Shown in pieces: positions 1 to 45,400 of a stretch of 64,000 bases of DNA. This DNA is from Larus michahellis (Eukaryota; Chordata; Aves; Charadriiformes; Laridae). A program made the translations under genes and the position numbers. Location: positions 5,845,001 to 5,909,000 of the forward strand of contig NC_133903.1 in assembly GCF_964199755.1 (NCBI RefSeq), in the 5' to 3' direction. The notes below the pieces were generated by a model. That model had not been told where the DNA came from. It ran no database searches and saw only the letters and a program-made list of their open reading frames with translations. How positions within the stretch are numbered: position 1 is the first letter of the stretch; each line of letters starts with the position of its first letter.

Positions 1-1413
1 GATGCCCCTTTGCAAAGTCCCCAAAAGTCTCAGGTCAGAGGGATGCCCTGGGATGGGGACAGGGCTGCGGGTCATTACTGGAAATGACGGGGCTGCAGGG
101 AGAGGGCTGTCCTCAGGCAGGAGGGGATGACGGAGCAGGGGGGGTGTCTTGGAAACTGGGATTTGCTCAGTCTGGCTCTTGATGGCAATCCCAGCGTCCA
201 GCACTCGATGCCTGAGGGATTTGCTCTCGGTCTAAAGACGGCAGCGCTCATGGGCACGGTCCGGCAGGAGGGTGATTTCTCAGGAGCACGTTCCCACCCC
301 ACGCTGCTGCGTTGGAGGGGGCTGAGCTGAGGGTCCGACCGCAGCCCATGGGTGGGGGTGGAAGAGATGCCAGGGTGTGAGACCCGGACCGGACTGAGTG
401 GGGGGGAATCCACCAAGGGATGCTCATGGGACTTGCTTTGAGTCTGCCCCTCATGAGCCCAATGGGGGCCCCACAGCCTCCTCTCCTGAGCACCAGCAGC
501 TGCTGTGGGCATGGAGGTGCCAACACACTCCCTGCTTATCTCCTCCATAGCTGCTGCTTGGGTGGCCGTGACGTGTGGGGGGAGTGGGGCAGGTGCCTCC
601 CATCCCTCCCTCCTCCGAAAAGCGATGCCTCTGGCTCCAAAATTCTCCTGCTGGAGGTACCAGGGGAGCTGCAAGGAGCGTTCAGCCTGTGCATGCCCCC
701 CAGGAGCGGGGCGGCGGTGGGGGGCCAGGGCAGAGCCCGGGGCTGGTGGCTGCGGCGCGGGCGGGAGGAGAGCCAAGGCGGCTGCCAAGGGCTCGGAGGC
801 TCGCTTGCTAGGGCTTGTTCATGGCACGTACTCCTCAGCAGGGCTCAGGCTGAGGAGTCCATTTCCTAGGAAAAATACAGCAGGGAGGGTTTTGTTTTGG
901 TGTTTTTTGTTTTTTTCTCCCACTGGTTGCTGAAGTTTTGGGGATGGAAGTGGTGGGGGGGGAGGGTGCTGGGGAAACGCTCAGAGGGGTAGAAAACATT
1001 TGGCTGGAGATTTTTGCCAAGGCACCTTGAACTGTAGTATACCAAGTCAAAGGCTAGCTAATCTTGCATTTTAATAGTCCTAGGTGAGTTTCCCTTGCTC
1101 TGGGACCGGGGAGCTTTAACAAACAGGTTGCTTTTACAGTACGAGATTAAAAGAGGTGGGTCCCTTGAGGAGCCTTTATCCCGGCACACGGGTCACCCTC
1201 CAAAGGGAGGGTAGGACCATAATGGGACCTGCTGTGCAAAACGTTAAAAGAAGAGTCTCTTAAATAACTAGAAGAAAACACGAACACGAATAAGCCCTCC
1301 CTCTCTGGGCAGCACTTCTGGGTTAACAAGTTGGTGAGCATTTTGCCAGCTGAACTCAGAAGCAACCGGGTTTTGCTCGACTCTAACCAGCCTCCCCCAA
1401 CGATGCTTTCTAG
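1..1413 (+). other. SLC5A10 intron (partial), no exon seen
   Basis: This GC-rich intronic sequence lies upstream of SLC5A10 exon a. I looked for the preceding SGLT exon (the helix before the AFxEIGGY block) and did not find it. It may include the FAM83G 3' UTR on the minus strand near its right end. Confidence 0.7.
1070..1075 (-). terminator. Candidate FAM83G poly(A) signal (ATTAAA)
   Basis: On the minus strand ATTAAA occurs about 650 bases past the FAM83G stop. No AATAAA was seen on that strand between 1723 and 1. If used, the FAM83G 3' UTR would run antisense through SLC5A10 exon a. This is only a motif match. Confidence 0.25.
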
Positions 1414-27755
<26,342 letters not shown>

Positions 27756-27828
27756 TGGCCTGCCAACCCCTGGGCAGTGGGGGAAGGGGCTGGGGGGGTG
27801 GGCAGAAAGGGGGATTCAGGTGATAGTT

Positions 27829-27834
27829 TTTATT
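27829..27834 (-). terminator. Candidate GRAP poly(A) signal (AATAAA)
   Basis: AATAAA is read on the minus strand about 900 bases past the GRAP stop and only about 75 bases beyond the SLC5A10 stop on the opposite strand. It fits a GRAP 3' UTR of roughly 0.9 kb. Confidence 0.5.
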
Positions 27835-28147
27835 TGTCATCTTCGGGACATGGGATGTTTAAATCCACTGGTGTGATGAGATGGGTGTTCTCAGCACCCT
27901 GTCCCTGAGTGCATCCCGGGGGGCTGTGAGGTGTGGGGGCATCTGTGGGGGCAGTGAGTCTCTGGGAGGGGTCTGGGGAGAGGTATTGGGGTGTGTGAGT
28001 GGGGGCTGCAAAGTGTGGAAGCAAAACCACAGCAAAACAGCAGGTGTGCGAATGCGGCCATGGGACCACTGTGGTTGTGGTGGGAACAGAGCGTCCATAC
28101 TCAAGGGTGTCACCCAAACACATTTTACTGTCTCTAAACAAAAAATA

Positions 28148-28153
28148 ATTAAA
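28148..28153 (+). terminator. Candidate SLC5A10 poly(A) signal (ATTAAA)
   Basis: ATTAAA leads into a genomic A-run of about 15 bases, some 390 bases past the SLC5A10 stop. If used, the SLC5A10 3' UTR overlaps the GRAP 3' UTR in antisense. No AATAAA was noticed on the + strand in this gap. Confidence 0.35.
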
Positions 28154-28729
28154 AAAAAAAAAAAACCAAGCCACATTTTGCAGCTATGAACAGCACCTGC
28201 AGGACTGAATTGCCCCGGATCAGCCTTCCCTGGCGCCCTGAGCCCTGGCACCCCTCCGTGGTGTTACCTGGCCGCATCCCGGCCACCTGCAGCCCTCCTT
28301 GGAGCTGGGGCTTTGCTTACAGGGTCTGGAGAGGAAAGAAGGTTGGGGGCACATGTACTCTTCCTCCCCTTGCTGCCACCCTGACAGGTCATGGCTCTGG
28401 AAAAGTTTTTATGGCCCTGGTGCTCCCCAGGGACCACCGCTGCTGGCCCGCAGCGAGAGGCGATGCCTGGGCTGGGGGCGATGGAGGTCTCCTGGGTCGG
28501 GGAGCTGATGTCTCAGGGTGCCAGGGCCGGGCATCCCCTGGGTGGGGATCACCGCCAGCCTGGCCTCTACCTCCAGCACAGCACAGTGGCACCGGGACCT
28601 CGTGCGTTGGCAGCCCAGCGTGGGGACGGGCACCATCCGTGGGGACGAAGCAGGCACAAAGCAGCTCCGGTGAGTGGGGGGCAGCGGGGGCCATGGTCCT
28701 CCCCGCTCGCCCGCAGCGCCGGCAGCAGC

Positions 28730-34650
<5,921 letters not shown>

Positions 34651-35054
34651 TGGGAGCCCAGGGTTGGGGGGGGAGCCATGCCAGCCCACCTGGCTGCCAG
34701 GGGGTCCCATCTGCAAAAGAACCTGGGTGCATCAGCTGGTGGCACGATTCGGCGTCACCTCTGCGGTGGACCATGGGCAGCGGTGTTGGGTGGCCACAGG
34801 GTTTTGGAAGGAAGCAGGATGGCGATAGGACGGATGCGCAAGTTGAGGATGTGGGTGAAGTGTGTCTGACAGCATGGCCAGCAGGTTGGGCGTGCTGATG
34901 GGGGAGTCTCTGATGTCTTGTAAAGGCTGAGCTGCTGGCACAGCTGTTGAAAAGTGGCTTGGTGGGAATGGTTGTTTTGGCCAAAAAAAATCACGGAGGG
35001 TGGGATGGGCAGAGGCGCAGGGAGGTGGGATGGATGCACACACCTGGTTTCTTT

Positions 35055-35096
35055 GGAAATCAGGCTGAAAGCCACGGAAATCAGGCTGAAAGCCAC
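35055..35096. repeat. Two-copy 21-base tandem duplication
   Basis: Two identical 21-base units (beginning GGAAATCAGGCTG, ending AAAGCCAC) follow each other exactly, about 640 bases upstream of the GRAP start codon. Identity of the copies suggests a recent duplication. Confidence 0.9.
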
Positions 35097-36461
35097 GTGC
35101 CAGGTCCCAGCTCCCAACAGCGAGGTTTCAGCATAGCTGTTACCTGCTTTTTTTGGTTGTAGCCCTTTGGGGCTTGATTTTTTCCATCTCTTTTTGCAGG
35201 GCTGGGGAAGAAAAATTCCCTTTTAGACTTAAACGACTTGCTGCAGCTCTCGTGGGCGTCAGGCACTAAGTCCGCAGGGCTCGCACACAGGGCATTCCCA
35301 ACAGGAAGGTCCCCAACGCTCTGCAGCCTTCTCATCATGTGTGTGGGCTGTGGCATGAAGCGCACAGAAAATCCGCCGGATGCTGGTTTTGCTTTGCTGC
35401 GAGGAATTAAAGCGGGGACAGCTGCAGCTCAATCCCTGCCCATGGACTTGGGCATTTTCCAGCGAGGTGCAGGACGCCACTGCCATCTGCCCCAGGAAGG
35501 GATGAGCTGGAGTGCTCACAGGGACTCTGCGGGGATACCGGCTCGGCAATTCACCTCCTCCAAACCTAAACCCTGCTTCCCAAGTGCTGCTGAAAAGCAA
35601 ACGCCATGTAACGCCCCACCACGGCCATTTTCAGGGTCTTGGTGCCTATAGGAAGCAGAGAGGGATGTGCAGGGTGGCCCTGGGTGGCCCCTCACCTGGC
35701 AAGGCCCCGGTCCGCAATGGTTATCCCCAGCACAGCCCTGGGACCTGCTGGTCCCGGGGGAAGTGGAAATGGTGGGAACGCCAGGGAGGGCGGGGGGGGG
35801 GGCCGTGGGAATAGGCTGGGTATGTGCACGCCTGTCACGAGGAGGATGGGACTCAGCAAATCTCTGCAGCCCGGCGAGACCCAGGGGACAGGACGGCAGC
35901 GGGAAGATGGCTATCTCGGGGTGAGCTTCCTCTGCCGCTTGCCAGCCTCGGCGAGAAGCGGAGCCGGACGCTCCCTGGAGAAACCAGCCCCAGCAGAGCC
36001 GCTGCTCTGACCCCACTGCTGGCCAAGGGCCCAATCCTGTCCCTGCATCCACCAGCGCAAATCAGACAATGCTGGGCGCCCGGGCAGGGGGCCTGATTTC
36101 AAAGGGTGTACAACAAAGCAGTGCGGGGGGGGTTAGCTGGGCACGGAGGTGTCTGAGCACTGGGAGGGGGTCGGCATGGGAGAATTCTGCAGCCCAGGGA
36201 GGAGGTTAGTGTGTGGTGACGACCTGCCATGCTTCAGATGGACACCGTCAGCAGTTTTGGGGCCCTGTTTCCTTGGGCTGGCAGCAGGAAGGCTTGGGGG
36301 TCACCTTGGGGTGTCTGGCCCGGAGCCATGCATGGTGACACTGTGTGCCAGGGACCTGGGTGCAGGATAGTGGGGTGACAGCAGGGTCCCCAGGCCTTGG
36401 AGCAGTGGCTGGACTCAGGACCGGAGCAGGATTGGGTCCTGCCAGCAGATGGCAGCAGTAT

Positions 36462-36491
36462 CCAGGGGGACACTGGGGACACTGGGGACAG
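36462..36491. repeat. Short GGGGACACT tandem repeat
   Basis: About three copies of a 9-base GGGGACACT-like unit lie in the intergenic DNA upstream of GRAP. It is ordinary minisatellite-like sequence. Confidence 0.6.
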
Positions 36492-39400
36492 TGCCACATG
36501 TCCCTCCTCTCATGCTCTAATGGATCCAGCAGCCCCTTTGGCATCCCTGTCCGGCCACCTCCAGCACCACATCTTGCTCCTCATCCCTCCTTCCCATCCG
36601 TGGATCCTTCCTGCTGCCCTGGACACTGTCACTGCCCAGGGACTGCATCCCTTCTGCTTGCCAGTGGCTCGCTCATGGCCCACTGGTGGCTGGCTGTCCC
36701 TGGCTGCTGGCTGAGTGCAGGTGGTCACTGCAGGGGTGACAGCAGCACCCGCACCCCAGGAGCGAGCTGGGCTGGATGCTGGAGCCGTCTGCAGCCCCAT
36801 TTCTGTGTTGGGAGCGAAACGCTCCTGCATTCAGCCAGTTTCTGGGTGCCCCATCCTGACTCACTGCCACGGAACGGGATGGGGTGCCCTGATCCCAGGA
36901 GAGGAGCAGAGCCCAGCATGGTGGTCGGTACCCGCGCAGCACCCTGCTGCCTCCAGGCAACCCGTCGAAGGGGCCATCCTGGTACTGCAAAACCACAGGT
37001 GCCCATCACTTCTTGTCCTCTGGCTGCTTTATTCCCTGGGAAAACCCTTCTCCTCATGAGCAGCCCCGAATCTGCCCCGTCCCATGCTCACCAGAGCCCT
37101 CAGAAGACACCTGGGACCCCCGTGATACCCGTGTGCCAGCCATGAGGCTGTGCTGCAGAGCCCTGCAAGGCTCAGTCCGGGAGCCAAAGGCTGACTAACC
37201 ACCGGACTGAGACATCCAAGAAAAATCAAAAACAAGGTTGTTTTTTTTTTTTCCTCCCATCTTCCCTCTTGTGCCTTGTCAAGTAGCCGTATTTTGTATA
37301 GCACACGCTGTACCGGAGCAGGGGAGAGCCTGTCCCTGCAGTGACAGCCACGAGCAGCGGGTGCTGAGCCGATGCCCGGCAGGGTGGGATGCTGGGGGAT
37401 GTAGCCCCATCCCTGTGCCCTGCCTGTGCCCAGTGTTCAGAGGGACCCAGGAGGTGCCAAGCTGGTTGGGCATCAAAGCCTGCAGCCTGGAGCAAGGTGC
37501 TCAGCGCTGCACACTGTGAGCATCAGCCCGGCTTGCAAGGAGATCCCAAGGGCCGAGGACGTGCGGTGGCTCACCCAAGGGGAGCCCACCCTGTCCCGGG
37601 TTTGACCACCAGCCCACGCTGCCTCTCCCTCCACACGGGGGAATTTCGTGACCCTGGGGACAGGCAGAGGAGGGTGCAGCCGGCTCTGGCATCACCCTTC
37701 CCCTCCGCACGGCCGCCCCTGGGCTATGTGTCGGATGCTGGGATCTGTCTGGAAGCTCCTGCCGCCTCCCGGGTTGCCCAATCTGCCGAGCCCTGTTTCA
37801 TCAACATCCTGTGTTTACCTGCCTGCAAAATCCCCATGCAGGAGGGAGGAAGAGGAGGGAGGGGAGCCTCTTCCCCTTCCGCTGTGGGCCTGGGGAGCTT
37901 TGTTAAGGAGGCAATCCCGGGCTCCCCAGCTCCTCTCCAACCGGTGCCCTCCACAGCTCCTTGCTGAGCTGTGGCCCACGGTGCTGTTTGGGGACGACAG
38001 GAGAGGAGGGGGTGTCTCGCGCCTGGCTTTGCCTCCCATGGAGGGGCAGTAGGCTGGGCCTGGATGGTGGCATGGCTGGACATTGCGAGCTGGCTCATAT
38101 CGCGGACCCCGGTGTGTACAGGGAGGCTTTGCTCCTGGCAACGAGCGGGCAGAGGGAGGGATGCTGCCCCTTCATGCAACGCTGCGCCCAGAGGTCGGCA
38201 ATGCAGCACAGCCCAACACACGCCACGCTTCCCCTCGCACTGCTGCAAAAGGAAACCCACAGCACGACACCGCCCCAACGAGCCACAAAGGGGACGGGTG
38301 TGACACTACGGGCAGTTTTCCTGAGAAGAAACCCTGCAGCCCGTTCCCCTCCAGCTCTGCCTGTCCCCAGCAGCAGAGAGCTGCCTGGCGAGCCAAGAAG
38401 CTGTGCAAGTGTACGTCAGGCTGGCCGCGGTGGCCACCATGCTGTCCTCACCCCCACGCACACAGCCTGTGCGCCAGGCGTGGGGCAACTCCTCTTGTCT
38501 CATCGGGAAGGCAGCTCCGGTGCTGCCGACGCAGCGCTGCCGGGTTTGCTTTTGGCTGGGGATGGAGCTGGAAAGATGAGGTGATGGAGAGGAAGAGGGA
38601 GGGAAGATCAGGTGAAGAAGGGAGGAGAATGGGTGATCCATCACACTGGCCACCAGCTGCCCCCAGCAAGCCCCTGGAGACCAGAATAAATGCCCTGCAC
38701 AGGCACAGCGAGCGGGGCCAGGATGGGAACGCTGGCCCCAGGCTGCTTGTTGGGAACTGGCTGCTCCCCCGGGACGCCACCAGCGCTGCGGCACGGAGGG
38801 CAAGGTGACAGGGCGATGCACCCCGCGGCTGCCCCGGGGGTGGCTGCAGGGATTCAGCCCGGCTTTAAGCTCACGCCTGGGGTGCTGCGTGTGGATAAAG
38901 CCAGGCACACGGGTTGGCAGCCTGCGCTGCTGGTGAATGCACCGCGCGGAGGTGTCACATCGCCTGGGGACCGGTACTGACCCATGCCCAGGGCACAGGA
39001 TGCGACGGGGATCTTCTGCCTCTCAAGGAAGCGGGTGCCCCGCTGAGGCCCCACACGGAGAGGAAGCAACATCCTGGGTTAGAAAATGCCACGTCAGTGC
39101 CTGTAAAGAGGATTTCAGAGTCAGCACTTTCCCCCTGTAGCAGAGGCCACATGGGTAACTCCTGAGCATCAGACTTGTCCTTGTGCGTAACTCTACTTCT
39201 CAGTAAAGCCCAGCTCCCACGGGGATCTTGCGTCACTGTTACACCCTGGTGTAAATGAGTACAGAGCATGGCAGCGCTGGGAGGATCAGACCCCTCTGAA
39301 CCTCTCATCGTCCCACAGGACCCACAGGAAAACATTTACAGCAGGGGCACCCAGCAGACCCAGAGACAGTTGGCCACACTCAGTCCAACATGGCCACTAG

Positions 39401-42400
39401 AAGCCTCTTGAGGCACCAGTGGCCGCCAGACATGGAGCTGCATCTCCTCAGGGTCACCACGGGTGGTTGGGACTGGTATTGGGGTTTCTGGGCTAGTAAA
39501 TCAGAGTAGGTCCCGCTTGCCCGTGGTGTAGGTGGGATGGAAGCGGGACTGTGCTCCTCAGCTTATGTGGGGGAAGCCTGAGGACAGGAGGCCGATGGTG
39601 GGACCTCACTTTTAGCCCTTGGGCCTGATGATGAATCTGGGAAAGGACCAGAAATCTGGAAGTCTCAGGTGTGGAATTCAACCCCCAACCTGCAGGAATG
39701 GGTCACTGAGGAGGAAGGTCATCCCAAAGAGCCTCCTCAAGGGGTGTGCAGCCTTGTGTGGTGGCTAGGACCAGCCTCCTGGGAAAGGGCCAAACACCAT
39801 TTTGGTGAGGAGGTAGAGTCCAGATACAACAAGCAGCAGCCTTAGGGACACTGACATTGAACCCTTCCCGCAGGGCCCCTGGGACTCAGTTCTGGGCTGA
39901 TGGATGTGAGCAGTGCTGGTGTCTGGCTCTGGGGACAGGCACTGCCTCTGTTTTGATTCAGGGACGTGGTTGTGATGGGGACCCACGTGAGGATCATTTA
40001 CAGAGATGTTAGCTGTTAATGAGTTAATCATCAGGGCCAGCAACAGCTGAAGGCTAGTCATCTCCCTGGGCCTTATAAAAGAAAATGGAGGCCACTAGCT
40101 AGGCTTGGCTGGGGAGGTGGTGTGTCCTCTGCTGTGGCCTGGAGATGCTCCTGCTGTCCAGATGGTCCTGCTGTTTCCTGCAGTGGTTCCCCTTGGGAGT
40201 CTGGAACACCCCAAGAGCAGGAGGTGGACAATCCCTCTGTTTATAAGGTCTTCTGCCTCTAGCTGGCTGTGTCTTCCTTGTGTGTGTGACCTGGAGAGAA
40301 CTGAGCCATGTAACTCTACCTTCACCATGCACACAGTGCCTGGCTGGAAGCAGATCTTGCTGTGTGCTCCATGGCTGTGGTATGCTGGCCCTTGGTTTCT
40401 GTCCTGGGACTTTACTGTGGTTACTGACATATCTCAGGGTAACTCTGAGACCTGCTGGGTGCTCTGAATCAAGTCAACCCAGGCTTTAAGCAGCTGAGTG
40501 CTGCTCTGGAAATGTCTGATGGAGGCTTCTGGGGTGAGAAACCGCTGTGGCATCTGGCCTCCAATCTTCCTCCTTGGTGTTAGGCTGCCTGCATGGGTTA
40601 TGGGGAAGGCGAGGTCCCCATACCAACATTAACTTGGTAGATTGGTGCTGCAGCATGTATGGGGGGGGGGGGTTTCCCTGTCATCTCTTGTGGGTCTTCA
40701 GGAGCCATCCCCAGACAGTTGGGGCTGGAAGCCCACCATGCTGTGAACATAGCATGGAGGCAGAGAGGGTCACATCACTGCTTTAATTTCCATGGGAGAG
40801 AAATCAGAAAGGTCCCTTTAACTGGAAGCTCCAAAGAAATTGGGCAGGGACCTGTGGGCTTTGGGTGTGGAGGCTATTTGCTGTCAGTGTTTGCCATGGA
40901 GGAAGGTTCCTCACCCTGAGCAGGCACCATGGGGCAGCAGAATTAACAATGCATGGGCAGGGGAGCTCTGCAGCTCACAAATAGCTTGCTTTAGGGGAAC
41001 CATGAGTTTGGTCATATCCAGACACAGCCTGGTGCTTGAACAGATTCTGAGAAGCTCCCCCTCAACAGTGACATCTGTTATTTTTCTAGGATTTAAAAAG
41101 AAAAAAAACCAACCAAGAAGCCTTGCGATGTGTGCGTAGGTGAGGGGACCATGCTGTCACCGCTGTGACTCACTGGGGAGGTCTGCAACTTCTGAGAACA
41201 AAAACGATGTAGGGAGAAATTGTGAATGATCACTTGCGGAGGGGTGGCTGAGCTCTCCACCAGAGCAGCGGTTGAATTTTTAGTTCCTCCTTAGGGCTGG
41301 CTGGTTAACAAAGAAGTTATTAATAACCAATTAAGCCAGAGCTCACGTCATGCCTTCCTCTGTGAGTGTGGCAAGAGCATCTGTGGTTCCTCCTTCGGCA
41401 CCATACCCACCCTGCTCCTTGGCCAGCTCGCCCCCGTTGTAGCTGGACGGAGGAGTGTGGGGGGCTGATTTAGGCAGGTGCCTTGTCACTGCTGGGCCGC
41501 TCTGGGGGCCATGCCCAGGGGACACTCATCAGGAAGGGATATGGGGAACCACTGGTGACTTGGAACTTGGCCATGGTGCGTTTGGCTCCCTTTGGCTGAG
41601 CTCCTGGCGCTGAGGGGAGCGGGTGTGCCGAAGAGGAGCCCTGTGTGGCAGGTTTTTGGCCAGTGTCAGGGCAGATGGCGTGAGTCAGGCGTGGGGACAG
41701 CCTGGGGTGGAGGGCCAGCGGCCGGAGGGAGGAGGCTTGCTCGCCTGCCGCTTCCTTGGGCTGAGGATGTGCGTGTTGCTGCATCCCGGCCAGGCTGGCG
41801 ATGCGCCGGGCAGCGGGGAGGAGGCAGGCAGGCCGCTGGAGCGCAGCCCGCCGGGATAATGCATGGAGCGCCGGATGCGCTGTGAAACCCGAGAGAATCC
41901 GGGCACTGTGCTCCTCCTGAAACTGCCTATTCAGGGGAGAGATGGGGAAGACAAGAGGGAGGAAGCGGAGGGAAGATGGAGCACTGAAGCCCTCTGTGTC
42001 TGGCTGGTGACGGATGCAGGTGCAGCTGCAGATTCCCCGGATGCTCCGGCTGCTCCGCAGCGCCTGTTTCTGCAGGGAAGGAGGAGATGCACTCAGGAGT
42101 CCCCATGGGCTCCCAGGGCTCCCGGCTCTGCTTTCACTCTGATTTATTTCTGCTGCCACAGTGTCCAGTGCAGCCTTTTTTCCTATAGAGCTGAGCCTTG
42201 AGGTGGCAGGTCTGTGTGGATTCTCTGAAGTCTGATATAGGGTTGAGTTGTTCCTCCTTAATATAACCTCTCTCCCCTCCCCAGCTGCTCATCTTCAGGA
42301 AATGTTTAGAAATGAAGTAGCTGTGAAAACTCTACCCAGCCTGTCATCAGCTTGGTCTGAAATGAGCAAACAGCCTCGAAGGTTACAAGAGGGAATTCAC

Positions 42401-45400
42401 ACGTGTGGCCTTGCCTGTCCCTGCCCACACAGTGCTACTGCGTCTGCTTCCCTTCTTCAGAAAACCAAGCTAAATAAAGCTGCTGCCGTTGCTCTGGTGG
42501 CACAGCAGTCTCTCCTGCCGTTTTCCTGAGTGCTGCTTTTGCCTGTGCAAGGCAAGAGGAAAGAGTGAGTGAAGATTTTTGGGAGGCCACAATAAAACTG
42601 ATGGATTCTTCCCTGGGGCTGTGTTGGATTGCAATTTCTGACACATCAGCTGTGGAAATCCAGGGTAATTTCACTAAAGCCTCTCCAGATAACTGCCTGT
42701 GTAAATGAGACCAGGATTTGGCCTGACTGTTTTAAAGAAAAACTGCCCAGGGGATACCTCCAAGATGCACACTCTTGCTTTCTGCCTCTTGTAGCAAATG
42801 CAGCACTCCTACAAGGCAATTCTTCACTTTAAATGGAAAGTCAAGGCACTGCTTCCTTTAGAAATATTCCCGCAGTGCTGGAAATGGCAGCACTTGTTTG
42901 GATGGTAGAGTTCATGAGATTCCCAGGAAACTGGGCACCTGGGCCACCTCCCTGTGAAGCTGATGGCAAAGGAACGTGGCTGGACTCACGCTGCAACGTG
43001 GCTCCTGCAGGGCTTGTATGTTGAGTGATGTACGGCACTAACATCAGCCTGGGTAGTAGAAGCCTTCCCATGTAGGTAGGCACGTGCATACATATAGATG
43101 CACTTGCAATATCTAGCAAAGTAAACAGCAAAATACTGTCATGTGTGCTCCTCTCAGCTCATCAGGTGGCAGCAAGCATCTGAAATGCAGATTTGTTGTC
43201 TTCCTTCCCTCCTTCCTTCTCTCTCTTCCTCTCTCAGGCTGAAAGAGGAACTGGGTTTGGGTTTTGCCGGATTTTGTGTTTTGCCGGGGAGCTGTGGAGG
43301 GCTGTCAGTCTTGGTCATTACAGGCTTTGTCTGTCTGAGCACCTTGTCAGCTTGTGGAGCTAACGATTAGGTGGCAGCAGGATGTAATGGTGTGTTATGT
43401 CCACATGTTGTCTTGTTATATTAATGTTACATGATGGTGTCCTGCTGCGTTGGAGGAGTGTGTGGGAGGGGGGTCCTCGGTGCATCATGCTGAATGGCTC
43501 TGTTCCCCTCCCACCTGCAGGGACTGGGATTTTGGCCTCTCTGGGCTTGCCTGGGAGCGTGGGGTTGGAGGCACCATGGGGCACCTGACTCCTTGTAAGG
43601 GCTCAGATGAGCAATTAGGGTAAGAGATTGATCTTGGCCAAGCTCCAGCTCCAAGTGGACCAGGCAGAGCAGAGGGCAGTGTGCAGGAGAGTGGGGTTGG
43701 TTGCTGCCCTTGCTGGTGGCGGAAGAGGAGGCGCTTTGAGATGGCTGGAGGAGCTCAGGTGACCTGCAGAGCAGCAGGGACAGCCAAGACTGAGTGCACA
43801 GGGCACAAAGGGCTGGAGTCACTCCTGGGAGACCCTCAAACCAGCTCAGGAAATGGCTACAGCCTCTGTCCAGCCTGGGCACCTATTTTCTCCCTCTTGG
43901 AGACCAGGGGATTAACTCGAGGTCTGCAGCCCAACCTGATATCTGCTCGCTGCTCCCTCAGCCGGGATCAGCAATGCAGCCTCCAGTGGTTTGCAGCTGC
44001 ACTGTTCTTGGCTCCCCAGGGCAGAGACACTTATTGATTCAGTAAATCATTTTAGCATATGTTTAAATCTATGTGTGTAGGACGGGCTCTGAGCACCTCT
44101 GGGTGCTGAGGGCTTAAAAAGCATGCCACCTGCCTACAAGGCTTAGTAGAGGCTTCAGCCTTGAGGGTGTAAAACATGCCAGTTAATGGAGAGTCTGGGG
44201 AAAGGCAAACAGAGATGGAGCTTTCAGGAGAAACCTGTGACAGCCTGTTCAGGAGTGCTGAGAAACAGCACGTGAGTGCTGCACTTGGCCTCTGCTCTCA
44301 AAGATGATATACATGCAGGTTTGAAGTGGAGAGCTGGGAGCCAGCAAGTGGGAAGATAGGAGCATCCATCCTGCTTAAAAAACAGAATCCCAACACCAGT
44401 AGTGGTCCACAGTGAAAGCTGGAGGACAAGTATTGGAAATAGGTAAGCAGACACGTATTTTCTTGTTATGTTCTCCTAGGACCCAGCAGCATGGGGCTTG
44501 GACACCTCCTGAACCAGAGCTGTGTCTGCAAGATGTGTCTCGAAAGAAGCACCCATGAATGACAGCTTCTCCGGTTTCCTGGCTGCCCCCAGGCTCTGAC
44601 CTCAGAGCAAAACGGGAGGTTTTGCCATGGCTGGAGGGAAAACACTGGGGTCTCATGTTTCTTTCTCTTGATAACCAAGCGCAAGCTGGAAAAGCTGATG
44701 CAGGCCTGCTTCTCACAACATGCCTGTGATGGAGGATTGCAAGCAGAATAATAGAGCAAGACGCACAGGGTGTTTGCATGGAAGCATGTGTCAATTTTCT
44801 TTTGAGGGTCAGATTGGTGGCTTCAGCAGGGGAAATCCTCTGTATGGCACAGCCGGTCCTTTCCCAATGGTTAAGATCCTGCTGGGTGTGAAACACTTTT
44901 AAGCCTAGCTGTGTAGGTGTCACGAACTGTTCTTCCGGCCCACTGGTGACAGATGGGGGTTTTTTTCAATACATCAGGCAGTTTAGGCTTATTTAGCTTT
45001 CACCCTTACTGATTGGGTTATTCGGTTTACGCATATCCCCAAAGGCCACTTTCAGTATTGCTAAAACCTATTGTGGCTGCACCATGGTTTGCACCCCCCC
45101 ACCTCCCCCAATAGACCGAGCGACATGCAAGCATGAAAAGAGGCTTCTTGAGGGATGGAGGAAACCTACTGTCTCTAGCAACTTGCTTTGCAGTTATTTT
45201 TGATTGAGGCTGAGGCCGTTGTGGTTTGTGCCCCAGAAGAAACCGGGCTGTGCGCAGCCAGTTCCCAGCAGCACTGATGTTTGCCTTTTACCTTCTCTGA
45301 TCCCAGAGATGTTTGATTTCTAAAGATCAGAAGGGAACAGATTCCTTTGACTTCCTCTAACGTTCGCAAGGTCAGGGAGCGATCCTGTATTTCTTCATCT

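Noticed and set aside
75-788. 237-codon - strand frame at the left edge
   Set aside because: Pro/Ala/Ser-rich with no domain, inside an SLC5A10 intron and typical of GC-rich non-coding DNA.
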